Positions 47,461 to 60,840 of a stretch of 64,000 nt of DNA are shown piece by piece. The notes under the pieces are model-generated. The model saw only the letters and a program-made list of their open reading frames with translations. It ran no database searches and was not told the origin of the DNA. Source of the stretch: Primulina eburnea (lineage: Eukaryota; Streptophyta; Magnoliopsida; Lamiales; Gesneriaceae); the NCBI RefSeq assembly GCF_022965805.1, contig NC_133115.1:37181528-37245527 (forward strand), written 5' to 3'. Every line of letters begins with the position of its first letter. The stretch's first letter is position 1. The translations under genes were made by a program, and so were the position numbers.

Positions 47461-48900
47461 TCATGTCACTTAGTTAGACCTAATTTCAAATATCTAAGAA
47501 AATGTGTTTGAATTATATCATACAGAAATAGGGACATAGTAATACGCAATATTATTTTTTTAACATGTTTTTTTCATCCATTATGTTTGTCATAAATTTT
47601 TTGTTCAAAATTTGATTCATTTCTTAACATGTATGAAGAACCAATAAATTAATTAATTCACAGAAATCATATATTACCATCTTCGTTGAACATAAGACCC
47701 AAAATATGTGACTTTGATTGGTGTACTCTTATACATATTTTTATATAAACAACAAGAGAAATAATAGAATATCAGAAAAATCAAATGCCCCCAACAATAC
47801 TAAACAAAACTAATTTAAAAATTCATGACACAAACAATCTCTATAAAAAATGTAACTCAAAGTTCAAAAATAATTTATTAAGTACGATAACAAAGAAATT
47901 GAAGTATATACGAGCAACAAAAAGTATAAATCACTCTCAAATTAAATACTAACTCGTATTATTCAAAAAAATTATAAATTATTCAACATATTTTTTTTTC
48001 GAATAAAGAGAATGCACCTTATTAACGTCATGATTTCATAAATATTTTACTTTTTAGAAAAACATACAAAGAAAAAAAATGATGCCTCAAAATCATCATG
48101 AAAAATTCTTTAATAAAAACGTTAAGAAAAAAAATAATAATACGAAGTCACACAAATTTCCTTAAATCAAATAAAAATATTAGACAGTTGACAAAATATA
48201 TCTGGCAACGACAAAACATATGTTAACTTATGATACAATTAAAATTTAGAATCATGCATTAATCATTTAATTAGAACAAACTCGTATGCCAAAAATCTAC
48301 TTGATATTATCTCTTTTAACAATTTATCCATGTTTGTCGTCCACCAGAGGGCTCATAGATCCACTAATTTTTTTAGTCCACTTATTAATTTCACAATAAA
48401 CAATACTACAAAAATAATATAATCAAGCACATAAAAACTTAAATTCAAATACCTTCCATCAATTTAAATAAAAAATTTTGAATAGAGAATATAATAATGT
48501 TGTAAAAATTTTGAATATTGATTTATAGACAAAAGTCTGGAAATACATTTGTCCCAATAATAAAAAAATATCATCTCTTTATATTCTGAGATATAGGCTA
48601 AAAACGAAAGAAACATTTCATCGTTTTTAATATTTTCTAAGTTGCTTCAGACTAAGTAATCTAAGTAAACTGAAAACATGCATTATGTGTTTAAGAATTA
48701 ACAAAATATCTCAAAGAAAAAAAATTAAAAATAATCATTTTTTTGGAATATATGGTTTTGTTTTATATTTTCTTTCGGTGAACAAACAAATCACATAAGG
48801 AATCCAAACACAACATGATCAATACAAACGACATATAACACCAAAACATGTAACGATGTGTTAAAAAACTCATCTCATTGCAAGAACACAAAATGATCAA
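46753..48900. other. very AT-rich, no gene seen
   Basis: Contains the (AT)n tract at 47377-47457 and many A or T runs. No ORF with a recognisable product. Confidence 0.55.
47377..47457. repeat. (AT)n microsatellite
   Basis: About 40 AT units without interruption. Confidence 0.95.
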
Positions 48901-48929
48901 ATGAAACATATTATTTAGTAATATTTATT

Positions 48930-50900
48930 TAGCAGCATATATAAAAACTTGACTAAATAGCTTAAAAACAGTGTTTGGAATAACTTACACACAGAAATTT
49001 ATCTCAATCATATATCTCTATTGACATATAAAGAGTTTGAAAATATCTTATTCTAAATGGGAGAAAGAAGTTTCATATAACCTAATATTTATTAATAATG
49101 TATTTTTATTCACTCCGATTCATCTCCTTTCATCTGCCCATTATTACCTATATCATCAATATGGTAGATATTTTTCATGAATTTGATCGAAATGTATTTA
49201 AAAGTAAATTAAAACAATAATTAGTTTGATTGAGTTAAGTACACTATTAATGATCTTATAAAACTAACATAAAAAATGGCTTAAATAACATAATTAACAT
49301 GACAATTTGTAAAAAAATTATATGGTAGAATGGTAAGATAACAAATGAAAATCATATATTTAATAGATAATATTTATTTAACATTATATATCGAAAATTG
49401 ACTAAATAGCTTAAATGTTTATATTGAAATCACCCACATACAAATATTTTCTCTCAATCACATATATTCGTTGATACATAAGTAGTATTAAAATATCTCT
49501 ATTGTAAATGGGAAGAAGATGTTTTATAGGACCTTAATATTTTTTAATTTTTTTCAATGTTACCCATCTCCATTCGTCTTTCTAATTACTTTAATGTTCG
49601 TAATATTAATAATTTTTTTAACTTATAACATTATGAGAGTGATTTTCTATTAATTTGATGTCATTGTATAAATTAAAGCAATTAAATTTAAAATAAAAGT
49701 AAAATTAAAATAATAAATAGCTTGATTGAGTCAAGTGCTTTATTAATAATCATATTAAACTAACGTAGAAAATAACTTAAAGAAACCATTATACAAATTA
49801 TAAAACAAAAAAAAAAAAAGAAGATAAAATGGTAAGTTTAAAAAGTAAAATCAAAATAATAATTAATTTGATGATTGAGTTAAGTACACTATGAATTATC
49901 AAATTAAACTAATATGAATAATGACAATAAATAAAACGGTAAAATAGTAAGTTTAGAAATAAAAGTCACATATTCATAATAATAAAATAAAATAAAATAG
50001 ATAGATGTTAGTAATATTAGCAATTTTTTTAAAATGTATAATATTATGATAAATTTATAAGTAAAATCAAAATAATAATTAATTTGTTTGAGTTAATTTT
50101 TCAATGTCACTCATCTCCATTCGTCTTTCTAATTACTTTAATGTTCGTAATATTAATAATTTTTTAAATGTATAACATTATGAGAGTGATTTTCTATTAA
50201 TTTGATGTCATTGTATAAATTAAAGTAATTAAATTTAAAAATAAAAGTAAAATTAAAATAATAAATAACTTGATTGAGTCAAGTGCTTTATTAATAATTA
50301 TATTAAACTAACGTAAAAAATAACTTAAAAAATCCATTATACAAATTATATATATATATATATATAAAAGATAAAATGGTAAGTTTAAAAAGTAAAATCA
50401 AAATAATAATTAATTTGATGATTGAATTAAGTACACTATGAATTATCAAGTTAAACTAATATGAAAAATGACAATAAATAAAACGGTAAAATAGTAAGTT
50501 TATAAATAAAAGTCACATATTCATAATAATAAAATAAAATAAAATAGATAGATGTTAGTAATATTAGCAATTTTTTTGAAATGTATAACTTTATGATAAA
50601 TTTATAAGTAAAATCAAAATAATAATTAATTTGTTTGAGTTAAGTATACTATTATTATCATATTAAACTAACATTAAAAATGACTTAAAGAACCCCATGA
50701 ATATGACAAAATATAAAACAAATGAAAGGATAAAAAATAAAACTTACAAATGAAACTTAAGTCACTATTAATTAACATATTAAACGCCGGTCAAAAAAAA
50801 ATTAACATATTAAACTTAACATAAAAAATCACTTAAAAACCAAATGACTATGACAAATTATAAAATAAATAAAAAGACAAAAGATAATTTACAATTCAAA
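48930..50900. repeat. degenerate AT-rich tandem repeat field
   Basis: Two adjacent units of about 547 bases (about 49553-50099 and 50100-50646) agree over their length with small indels. Within and around them a ~65-base motif (TTGATTGAGTTAAGTACACTATT... then ...AAACTAACATAAAAAATG) occurs about seven times between 49219 and 50830. An older, more diverged pair is seen at about 48950 and 49400. Confidence 0.75.
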
Positions 50901-51331
50901 CTCATATATTTATAATAGAATTAGATATTAGATATATATACATACACTTATCACGATCGACAACAATATTTGTTAAAATGAATGATATGCGTGGATGAAT
51001 AATTGAGCCCACTCAAGTCAAATCAAAAACTTGGATCGATCTCTCCTGTCATGTCAGGAGTCTGTACTTTATTCAACTGTTCTAACCTTCTGTTCCTCAG
51101 CTTTCTGTCCCGTCGTCACCACTTCGAATTCCCACTTAACTACCTTTTTTTTAACCATGCATGCATGTGAATAAATATTATTATTATTCTCATAATTTCT
51201 AGTTTTTTTTAAATATATATTTAAAAGTAAAAAAGGATGGAAAACAACGACAAAACAGCTCTCCAAATAAAAATTCGCACTCATGGTGGGCGGTGGCGGT
51301 GATTCACCGTGCTGTGTATATATAACACACT
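50901..51331. other. 3' side of the WRKY gene
   Basis: Downstream region on the minus strand. No other gene recognised. Confidence 0.5.
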
Positions 51332-53459
51332 TCAACTATCCCTTTTGGCTGCTGCATAAGAAGTGGTGCAGGTGGCTGCGTCAATACTGCTATTTCCTGC
51401 CCAATCATAGAAGGCGAATGGATCCAAAGATTTGTGTTCCCGTTCCATATCGCCGAAACATCCAGCTTGCGAGAACAAGAGATTCAAAGGGTCCGCTTCA
51501 ATTTCTCCTATATCCACAAAGAAACTATCTTCGGATTTGCTGGAGTCTGGCATGGTAGGCTTGTAGCTCTGTGGAAATCCTTCATCCAAATCTACATGAT
51601 CTTCCATTTCTAAATTACTATCAAAATCTTCATCCATCTCCTCTTTCATAGATACAGGATTCTCTTCTACTGTGAACGAGCGCAGTTGTTTATTCTCAGT
51701 AGTTACTTTTTTCTTCTCTTCTTTAAGGTTTGCAGTTTTTTGAGCTTGAGTTGCTGAATTCTTTGAAGTAGAACTGGTCTTGGATGTCTGAGATCTCGTA
51801 GAGCCTGCAAGAGCATTTCTTTGGGTGGGCCATGGATGATTATGCTCCGAAGTGTATGTGATCACAAGCATATTCGGGTCCGTTCGGCTCCGCTCCACTT
51901 GTTTCCTGGCCGAACAACCCTTTGAACTACTGCATCTATAGTAACCCCTGGTTTTGTACATTGCATCACACCACTTGTTAATACACCAGGATATAAATGA
52001 TGGATTTTCGGGTCAGTTTCCTTTATAACAAACATGTATATTAAGTTAGCTAGCCAGTCAAGAAAATTTGGCAAAGGTATAATCTTGACTGCGTGTCGAC
52101 CAATATTGATTTGTGTATGTCAGAAAAATTTCAGAAGACAAGAAAATTAATCGTTTTTAAGATAATCCAATTCAAGAAAATAGGTTACCTTGGATAAGGA
52201 GATCCTTTAATAGGCTTTTGACCATACTTTCTCCAGGCCCAAAGATCAGATGGAACAATTTCTCCAGTTGGTCTGCTGTTTGCAGGTGCTGGAGCTGGTA
52301 TACAGACTACCTTCTTTGCCTGGCTTTTCCTGATAATTATGAACATGCATGTTTGATTGCAAACTCGGAATATAATTATCTTCCTTTTCTTTTGGGTCTG
52401 ATAGATTACTAAAAACGGAGACTACTATACACAACTTGGGTACGCTTAAAATCATAGATGGATACTATAATTTCTAATAATTATCATTTATGTTTTTTGC
52501 GGTGTTCAGAACTGCTCGATTGGTTCTTCTCATGCTAGCTACCTTTCTTCTTTTTAACGAGAAAAGCCGAAAGTGATGGAGGATGCAAAAGACATAACAG
52601 AAGAAAATCAACTAAGCTGGGTTTTCAAGGAACAGTTTAGATACTGATAAAATAGTATCCTGAAAGCCAAAGTATGATCGATTATCATTGGTGACTTTGA
52701 CCGAAATTTGACGGGGGTTTCGCAGGTTTTTAGAAGGCCGTAATCTCAGTTTTGTGCTGAGATAAAATTGAAAGAATCTGATAATCATCATATTTTCATT
52801 CAACAATTACGGTTATAATAACGAAAGAACGATATGAATTTTTTGTGGTGCATAAAATATAAGAAGTATAATCACGAGAGTCAAAACTGTAGAGATATAG
52901 TGTTTAGATATGAGTCAAAAAATAGAACCCACCTTCTCTTGATACCCGTATTTCGCGGAGACGAGATCTGCAGAGCTTCAGGGCTATCCATCAAGCAACC
53001 TTTGGAGCAATTCGGAGATTTATCAGATTCTTTAAAAATCCTCGGAGAAGAAGCAGGCGCCGGCGAAGAACCACATGGTAACCCCGAAAACTTTCCATCA
53101 GGGCAGATCTGCAGCATCCTTGAAAACATATTCGAAGGTCTTTTCATCTCATCACAAAGAAACTTGTGAGAAATGGCGTTATTTTCACCTCCATTAACAG
53201 CGAGCCCTCTGTCTTTTGCAGTGTCTTCAATATTCGAGTCGTGAAAAAATCCTGACACTGGAGTATCCATATCATGGAGGAATGGATCTCTTATGTCAGC
53301 AAATGGATCCCCAAAATACTCAGACGAATAGTTGATCGGGTTCTTTGGAAACTGCCATTCTTGCTGTGCCGACACTTCAGCTGATGCCGTGTTTCCACCG
53401 GCGATACTGCAGCCATTCGCTCGGATTATATCGGTTAAATCTCCTAGATAGTTGTCCAT
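51332..53459 (-). CDS. WRKY35: WRKY transcription factor, group IIe (WRKY35/WRKY14-like), three exons, 427 aa
   Basis: A nuclear regulator that binds W-box DNA. Exons: 53459-52933, 52329-52189, 51947-51332; all junctions are GT-AG and the joined frame is exact. The start is [11 protein letters not shown], the conserved N-terminus of this subgroup; an ATG seven codons upstream is in frame but less likely. WRKYGQK is at residues 208-214. The zinc finger has Cys228, Cys234, His258 and His260 (CX5CX23HX1H, group II). The last intron lies inside the domain at the conserved PYPR position. The C-terminus is acidic ([19 protein letters not shown]), a likely activation region. Length equals what I recall for AtWRKY35. 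WRKY35 rather than WRKY14 is inferred from the neighbours. Confidence 0.93.
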
Positions 53460-54081
53460 TCTCTCGAAGTAACTGCACATATTTCAAAAACAAACATGCA
53501 ACTGTTGATTGAAGAAGGAGGAGGATGAGGATGAGTTTGTGTTATTTTACTTGGTTAATGTGAACAGAACAAAATGAAATGGTTTTTTTGGGACGCGCTG
53601 ACTTTTGGTAACAGCTCCTCCCTCCCTATAGCTATACGCAACAAAGAAGAGAAGAGAGGCCAAGGCCAGGACGGAATAGTGTCATTGTTATATATTTTTA
53701 TTTACTACTACTACTATTATATTATTATATTATTATTATTAAATAGGCTTTATATTAATTTATTCTACCCTTATCAAACAAAAATAAATAAATAAATTTT
53801 TGAGACTCTTTAATAGTCTTTTATATACATTGAAAGATTCGAATTTTTTTATTTAATTATATAATTTTAGATTTTGATCTATTAATTTGTGGTATTAAAA
53901 TTTTTAATTGTTTTGGTCTATTTAATTTGTGGTATAATAATTTCTAATTTTTAACTATTTTGATCTAATTATGACGTAACATCTCATTAGTTAATATTTT
54001 TCAATGTCACATCAATATTTGTCAATGTCATGTAAGTGTTAATCAATTGAACGTTAACTACATTATATATATATACTAGTA

Positions 54082-54083
54082 AA

Positions 54084-54152
<69 letters not shown>
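54082..54152. repeat. (AT)n microsatellite, interrupted
   Basis: Alternating AT with one TAATAT break. Confidence 0.9.
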
Positions 54153-54154
<2 letters not shown>

Positions 54155-55967
54155 ACACATACACGTTTAGAGTGGAAAGATTTCATTATACGTTTTCAAT
54201 TCCCTGTTTTTTACAATTTAAATGATTGTTTGATATTTTGTTTTTTAAAAAAACAAGTAAAGCAAAAAGAAAGAGGAACCGAGTAGCCGCAATTCTCGGA
54301 CATAGCTTCAGACCTTCTCGTCCTGGGACAGAGACCACTCCATACATATCTCTCTTTTTTAAAAAAATAAAACAAAAATCTATTAATTTGCTCCAAATTA
54401 TCATTTGTATGTTTTTTTTTTACTACATCATAATATTACATATATTTATTTATTAAGGATCGACCCATACACCTTCAAATTATTTATGATGTGTCTGAAT
54501 TTGTTTCGGTAATTAATTTTTTTTAGAATGACAATTAATTATTTGATTGTGTTATATTCATTAATTCAATTCAACTCATAATTAATACTTTTGGCAGGCA
54601 CACATTCGAAGGCAGTATGGATTAGCTAAGTTGCATGTATAGTCTGCAATTAAATTGTTGATTTAGACCCATATTTTTTGAGACAGTGAACGTTGTCCTT
54701 ATTACCAGTGAAATCACTCTTTCCTCTTATTTTTAAGGTCACCTTCATTATTGTTTTTATTATTTTCACATTGGACTCCATTTTTATAAAAACATTAGAG
54801 TTAAAAATCATTATATCATTTTTACATAAATATATAGATTTACATCACACCTTCATAATCGCATCGTTCGAATCGAAAACATAAATTTCGAATCGATTTT
54901 TATCACATCTTTTAACTTCGTTTAAATATAAGTTGTTTATCCATTCCAAAAAAAAAAATGTATATGTGGTGCACAGTACTGATGAGTAATTAGAGCATTT
55001 CAATTTAATTACAATGTTAACTACGTTAAGATAATTCTATTAGATATTAGGCACAAAAAATTAGCTAGAATAATTCTCTCTTTTACATAAGATAAATATT
55101 TTAAAATATATTATATTCAGATAATTTTGAGTTATATTTATCAACTAATGATCACAATCAAGTTAATATATATAAATTAATATTAAAATAGATATTGTAC
55201 GAAAATTACATTTTATGTCTTATAACTAGTATGTTTTAATGTTTTGCATATTATTGGTTAACCTATGATTTTAGTCCACTAACTTGTATTTTTTCAAAAA
55301 ATTCAATCATTTTTTACCGAGTTGCTTACATAAATCAAAAAATGATGATGTGTCATCGAGAATTGCTGACGTGGTCATGTTGAACAAGTTAGTGGATTAA
55401 GACTATGACCGATAATAGATTCAAAAATTTTAAAAATTAAATAAAAAACACAAACATAAATATATTTATCCTGGGTTCTGTAGATCAATTTCGTGAAATA
55501 TTGTCATAAATTACATTATCATTGTTTAAACTTTAAACTGATTTTCTAACAAATTTTTTTTTGAGCTGTTCTAAAAAATTATTTTTGATTTTATAATAAA
55601 TATATTTATACACATAAAAAATTATTTTAAAATGAATAATAAAATATTTTTTTAATGAGAAAAATAAATCTAACTGTAAATTTTTTTTGATACATCGGAG
55701 TTGTGTATTTAATTTCTTGAATGGACGATCGCATTAAAGACTTTGTTATTTACCTATTTCTCAGAATATTCCACGAAAGATGAGACGGACTAATTATCAT
55801 TTTTATTGCAAATCATGATATAATTAAGTTTGGCATTATTTGTATAATTGAATGGACACAACACATACCCCACCCCACGTTCATGCATGAGACCAAAAAC
55901 ACTGGGATTCTCCTGACGCCTAGATTTTTTCCTATAGATCAATATTATAAATTGGAATCAGAACCAT

Positions 55968-55971
<4 letters not shown>

Positions 55972-56045
<74 letters not shown>
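55972..56045. repeat. (AT)n microsatellite
   Basis: About 36 AT units, ending directly before a perfect hairpin. Confidence 0.95.
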
Positions 56046-56051
<6 letters not shown>

Positions 56052-56151
56052 AAATCGTATTGTTGGGGACATATATTTTCCCTCGTAATTCATTCACTAT
56101 ATATATTAAATGAATTACGAGGGAAAATATATGTCCCCAACAATACGATTT
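56052..56151. repeat. perfect 43-bp inverted repeat (hairpin), 14-base loop
   Basis: Arms 56052-56094 and 56109-56151 are exact complements. Outside them TTTACC pairs with GGTAAA, so the stem extends to about 50 bases with one mismatch and a bulge. The loop is AT-rich. Confidence 0.93.
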
Positions 56152-56760
56152 CGGTAAAATATTATTTTCCTAATATTAATTAATAAGGAAATATTGCCTT
56201 AACCTCTTCCGTTAATCACATTCACATATATATCAAGAATGGAATGTGACCAAAACGTTGATATATCGTGGGGCGTTTATTTTAATTATTCTCAAGTGTA
56301 ATCATGAAATAATAATAAATAATAAAATAAACAAAAGCGCGTTTCAGATTTAAAAAAAGAAATTAAATATTCCTGATCAACATTCCATGTGAATTAATTA
56401 TAATAGAGTTTGAAAGAAAAGACAAAAAAACAATACTATATATATGTAGAGTCCCAATGGACATACATATGTATGTGTATGTATACATACATGTATATGT
56501 ATATGTATGTGAAACGTCTACCGTTTTAAAAGTGCGGAAATATATATATTTTTTAAAAACTCTCATTTTCGAAATGTACCAACAATGTACATATATATAT
56601 TTTCTCATATATAATTAATATATATCTTGATTTTTCTTCAAGATTTTCGTGAATTTCCTTCCAAAATCCTTGGTGTGTGCATGTGGTTTTGAAACTTTCT
56701 TAAAACACCTTGTATTAATTAATAAAAATTATATTATTATAGTCGACTGCTACCAAGAGA
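56152..56760. other. AT-rich, no gene seen
   Basis: Holds ATGTAT-type short repeats around 56440-56520. Confidence 0.5.
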
Positions 56761-56764
56761 AATA

Positions 56765-57060
56765 TCTTTTGAGCCCGGGCAACTGGAAAAGGACCAACAA
56801 TGTACATCCCCCACTGATCGAAAGGGCAAGATGCCTAGATGAGCTTCATAAGAGTAGACGGGTTGTGCTGAAAATTAGAATAATGTTGACAACCATCACA
56901 TGCGCGCCCGGACCACTTGAGCAGATTCTTGGTTTGTACTCGGCCACCAAAATCCAGCAAGATGGGTGTTTCTTGCAGCGATAAGACGCCTCAATTCACG
57001 GATTGAACGTTTGTTCCCAAGCCCCTGTGCATTCCAAGATAGAAAAAAGAGCCAATTCAT
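56765..57060 (-). pseudogene. chimeric transposon fragment: L1-type endonuclease start joined to gypsy integrase
   Basis: On the minus strand, 57060-56985 reads MNWLFFLSWNAQGLGNKRSIRELRRLI, the start of a plant L1 endonuclease. At about 56980 it passes in frame into GFWWPSTNQESAQVV. After a frameshift follow CDGCQHYSNFQHNPS and WGMYIVGPFP, the zinc finger and core start of a Ty3/gypsy integrase (to about 56765). Both parts are relics. Confidence 0.6.
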
Positions 57061-57650
57061 TTCAAATCCTTGCATCAAGCATTTTTGGAAATGTTGCTAC
57101 TCAATGGTTCTGGTAAAGAATGTTTAGAGTTGGAAGAAACAAGGGAGACATTAATAACCCCCCTCAGTATCAGCAGAAAAATTCCGTGCCATTCTTTTCC
57201 ACTTAATTTTTCATGATTTTACTTTATCCAAACCAACCAAACCAATAACGATAGCAACTTTATCCTTATTATTCACCCGCACTTATGCAAGTCTTTTTCC
57301 GATAATAAAGGACTTTTAGTTCAGAATTTGCATAAGGACCAAATGCGGAGCTAGATTTCCTTTATGCCCAAATCTCATGGTAATACTAAATGGTGATAAT
57401 TTCAAGAAACATGATTGCCAACCTGAAATTCTAAAGTCATACACCTTTTTTTAGCAAAGCTGACTTGACGATTGTGAGAGGATTTCATTCTTTTATAGAT
57501 TACTTCATCTTTTTCTTTTGTATCTTGAATAAATTCTGGCATTGATAATTGTCGTTCTCCTACATATTTTCAGCATATTGGATATCTACAGTTTCTGCCA
57601 TATAAAGTTTAAAACGGTGACATCCAGATGGTTGACTAGAAACTTTTATT
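57061..57650. other. no gene seen
   Basis: AT-rich sequence between two transposon relics. Confidence 0.4.
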
Positions 57651-60600
57651 GTAAGATAACTAAACTAGAGACAATGATTTCCTACAAACCACCACTAAAA
57701 TCCATCATGAATGCTCGCAACATGTCATCGAGTGTCTGAATGGTCCTCTCTGACTAACCATTTCTCTCTAGGTGATATGCACTACTCATTGCCAACTTTG
57801 AACCTGAAGCTGATTGCAAACTACTCCAAAACTTAGAAGCAAATCGGGGATCATGATTTAAATACTATGGTTACTGGCACACTTTCATGCTTCGTGACCC
57901 CAGCACGTCGACACTGAAATTGTTCAAAATTCACATAATCGTTAAACTACAAGCCTCGTAGTTCAATATAAATCAAAACCAGTCTATTTTAAAATTAACT
58001 CAAATAATCCTGTTTTTAGAATGAATACTTCGAAAACAAAATAAAATTGTAGAAATGTTTTACAACTTAAATTAAATTAAAATATAAGCAACTAAAATAA
58101 GTCCACAAAATTTAAAATCTTCTTCACCAGCCCCAAAACATCATTTGCTATTCCTTGTCTAATTGCTCCTCATTCTTATTTTGTGTGAAATAGTAAAAAT
58201 AAGAATTTTGTGAAATAATCAGCAAATGGAGGTCGTTCGAGACATAACAACATATATATAATTTTGAAATCTTGACATGACATATCATAATCGTAAAGCA
58301 CCATCGTACTTAATAAACTTAGCTTCATGGAATAAATCATATTAAGCACTGAAAGCGATCTATTTTCAATGATTTACTAATATCAATCCCTAATTTTTAC
58401 TCTTCTAAAGTGATATCCTGTAACAACTACAATCCCACCGTGTGAATACCCATATCATATCATAGTTCAAAAATCCTACCCATATCCGGTAGAATCATAA
58501 CAATGCTCAAAACATTGGGCGAGTTTTAAACACAACACGAAACAAATAATTCATGCTTGAACGAAAATTTTGAAAACTGAAAAAATTCATATATGAGATG
58601 TATTTTAAAATATAAACACAATAACAAAATTATGCTCCAAAAACGATGAAGGAAAATGTTGGAATTTGTCTCCCAAAAATTTGAAAACTTGCAGAAATGT
58701 TTGGGACTTGTTGAATCGTTTGAGCTTAAGTTTGTACCATTATGTTCAGTGAAATACATTGTGAATGGTGAATATTAGTTTGGAGTTCGTTTGGGCTAGT
58801 TTATGGATGCAATACAATATGCATGTTATTTCGCCTAAAATCTGAGAAATTTTTTTCGCAGAGAATATATACAAAAAACGAATTGTTGGATGTGAAGGAA
58901 TTTTTGATATGATGTTTAGAACATATGTTGTTATATCTTAACCTTGGAGATTTTGTTGAGAGTACTAAAGCGATGGAAATAAGTTCCCAAATTTGGATAG
59001 AACCCCGCCTTGAAAAATATCTGAAAATGTTGCAAAACCTTGATGATACTATTATCAAATTTAATGTGTTTGAGTGGTGTGATTTCGTGTATAGCATTGG
59101 GTTTATTTATAGTTGGAGTGCTCCTCTTAATTATGTTAAGAATTCATGTTATAATTGGCTAAAAATGGTTATATAATTAGCGATAATATCTTTTCCATAA
59201 TTTCCATCTTACCATAACTTGCAAACTCGATGCTCAAGTTTGTGATTCTTGAAATTTGAAGGTCTTTATTGATAAAAATTCTTGGTTCTCACACATTATG
59301 CAATCTCACTGCATGATTGATGTACATTTTTGCTATTTTCTTATAAGTACAAGTACGATCGTAAAGAATAAAATGAGATGATTGAGATAACGGCCTATCC
59401 ATAGCAATGGTTACAACGAGGTATATTTTTCACGAAATCCATAGCAATGTGCTCCCAATTCCATTGTAGCATTTCAACACTATATAAATTACCACTGAGT
59501 CTCATTCTCTCAGCTTTAACCTATTGGCACGCTAAACACTTGGCTAAAAAGTCATAAATTTCTTTTTTCATAACTTGTCACGGTTAATGAGATTTCAAGT
59601 TATGATACATCTTATTGATTCCTGGATGAACATTGTGTCAAATATAATGAGATTATCGAAGTACAGTTTCTTTTAACTCTATCAAATTCGTACCACAAGT
59701 TTACCATTATTGCGCAAACATCCATCTGAAGCAACACTGAATTTGTCTAACTGACCTATTTGAGCAACTCTTATAATCTATGAATGTGTGGATCAGTTCT
59801 CTATCCTGCTTTGATGGCAGAAACTATATGTGGTTCAACCTATATAGATGAAACTACGACATAGTCGCCACTGGGCTGATAAATCTATCCTAAAGTTCAC
59901 AAGCGCTCATGGACTTTTGAAATAGTCAAATACACCATCATTTTAGTATGAAATTTTCTGGTAAGGGCATCTGCAATTAAATTTATTCGCCCTGGTTGAT
60001 ACTGAGCATCACAATCAAAATCCTTGTGCAATTACAATCATCGACGTTACATCATATTCAAGTCAGACTGTGTGAATAAATACTTCAGACTCTTGTGATC
60101 AGAATAAATCACAAAATATTCATTGTAAAGATAATGACGCCATATTTTCAATGCAAATACAATGCAACCAATTCCAAATCAAGAACTAGATATCGAGCCT
60201 CATGTGGCTTCAATTGATGAGATGCATACACAATAACTAGCTCATTCTACATAAAAACACAACTCGGTTCATTTAGAGAATATCTGTACATACAACAAAT
60301 CCACCTGAGTTTGACGTCAAATATAGCACTGGAGTTATGGCCAAATTTCTTTCAAAGTTCGGAAACGAGACTCACATTCCCCAATCCACACAAAATGTTG
60401 ATATTTATGCGTCATTGAGCGATATGACTAGCTATTCAAGAAAATCTTTCAATGAAGCACCCATAATACCCAGCTAATCCCAAACACTGCGAATCTCATA
60501 TACAATTGTCGTTTTTGGCCAAGTGATAGTTGTTTCAACTTTATGAGGATCCACTGATACTCGTTGTGCTGATATAACATGGCAAAAAATTAATACTTTG

Positions 60601-60840
60601 TCCAACCGGAATTCACACTTAGAAAATTTGGCATATAATTACGTTTCTCTGAGTGTCTGAAGCACTAGTTTCAAATGTTTTCTATGTTCTTTCTTTGACT
60701 TAAAATAAATAAGAATGTCATCAATAAAGAAGATAACGAATATGTATATAAATTCCTGGAATACACAGTTCATTAGATCCATGAAAATCTCTGGAGCATT
60801 ATTCAATCCAAAATGCATATTGTGGCCAAGGGTTTGATTA
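57650..60840 (-). pseudogene. degenerate Ty3/gypsy pol, split by an insertion
   Basis: Read on minus from 60840: RT with FFIDDILIYF (about 60735) and KFSKCEF (about 60630); RNase H end with DCDAQYQPG (about 60015); integrase zinc finger HPGINKMYH...CLACQ (about 59635-59535) and WEHIAMDFV (about 59450), up to RTCTYKKIAKMYI (about 59350). The rest of the integrase core (VPVTIV, ERTIQTLDDML-like reading) appears only at 57900-57650. Many stops and frameshifts; no function is possible. Confidence 0.75.
57900..59292 (-). repeat. insertion (solo-LTR-like) inside the gypsy pol relic
   Basis: About 1.4 kb with no pol similarity sits between two adjacent parts of the integrase frame. On minus it starts TGTGAGAACC, like many gypsy LTRs. 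The other end and the target duplication are not clear. Confidence 0.4.

Larger units (their letters stand above)
53482..56045. other. AT-rich intergenic with microsatellites
   Basis: WRKY promoter side followed by AT-rich sequence. Alternating AT runs at 54062-54152 (interrupted) and 55972-56045. A segment at 54260-54350 (AAAGAGGAACCGAGTAGC...) is less AT-rich but has no recognised product. Confidence 0.5.

Noticed and set aside
52246..52455. Frames across WRKY exon 2 and its intron
   Set aside because: Wrong-frame readings; the spliced WRKY frame explains the sequence.
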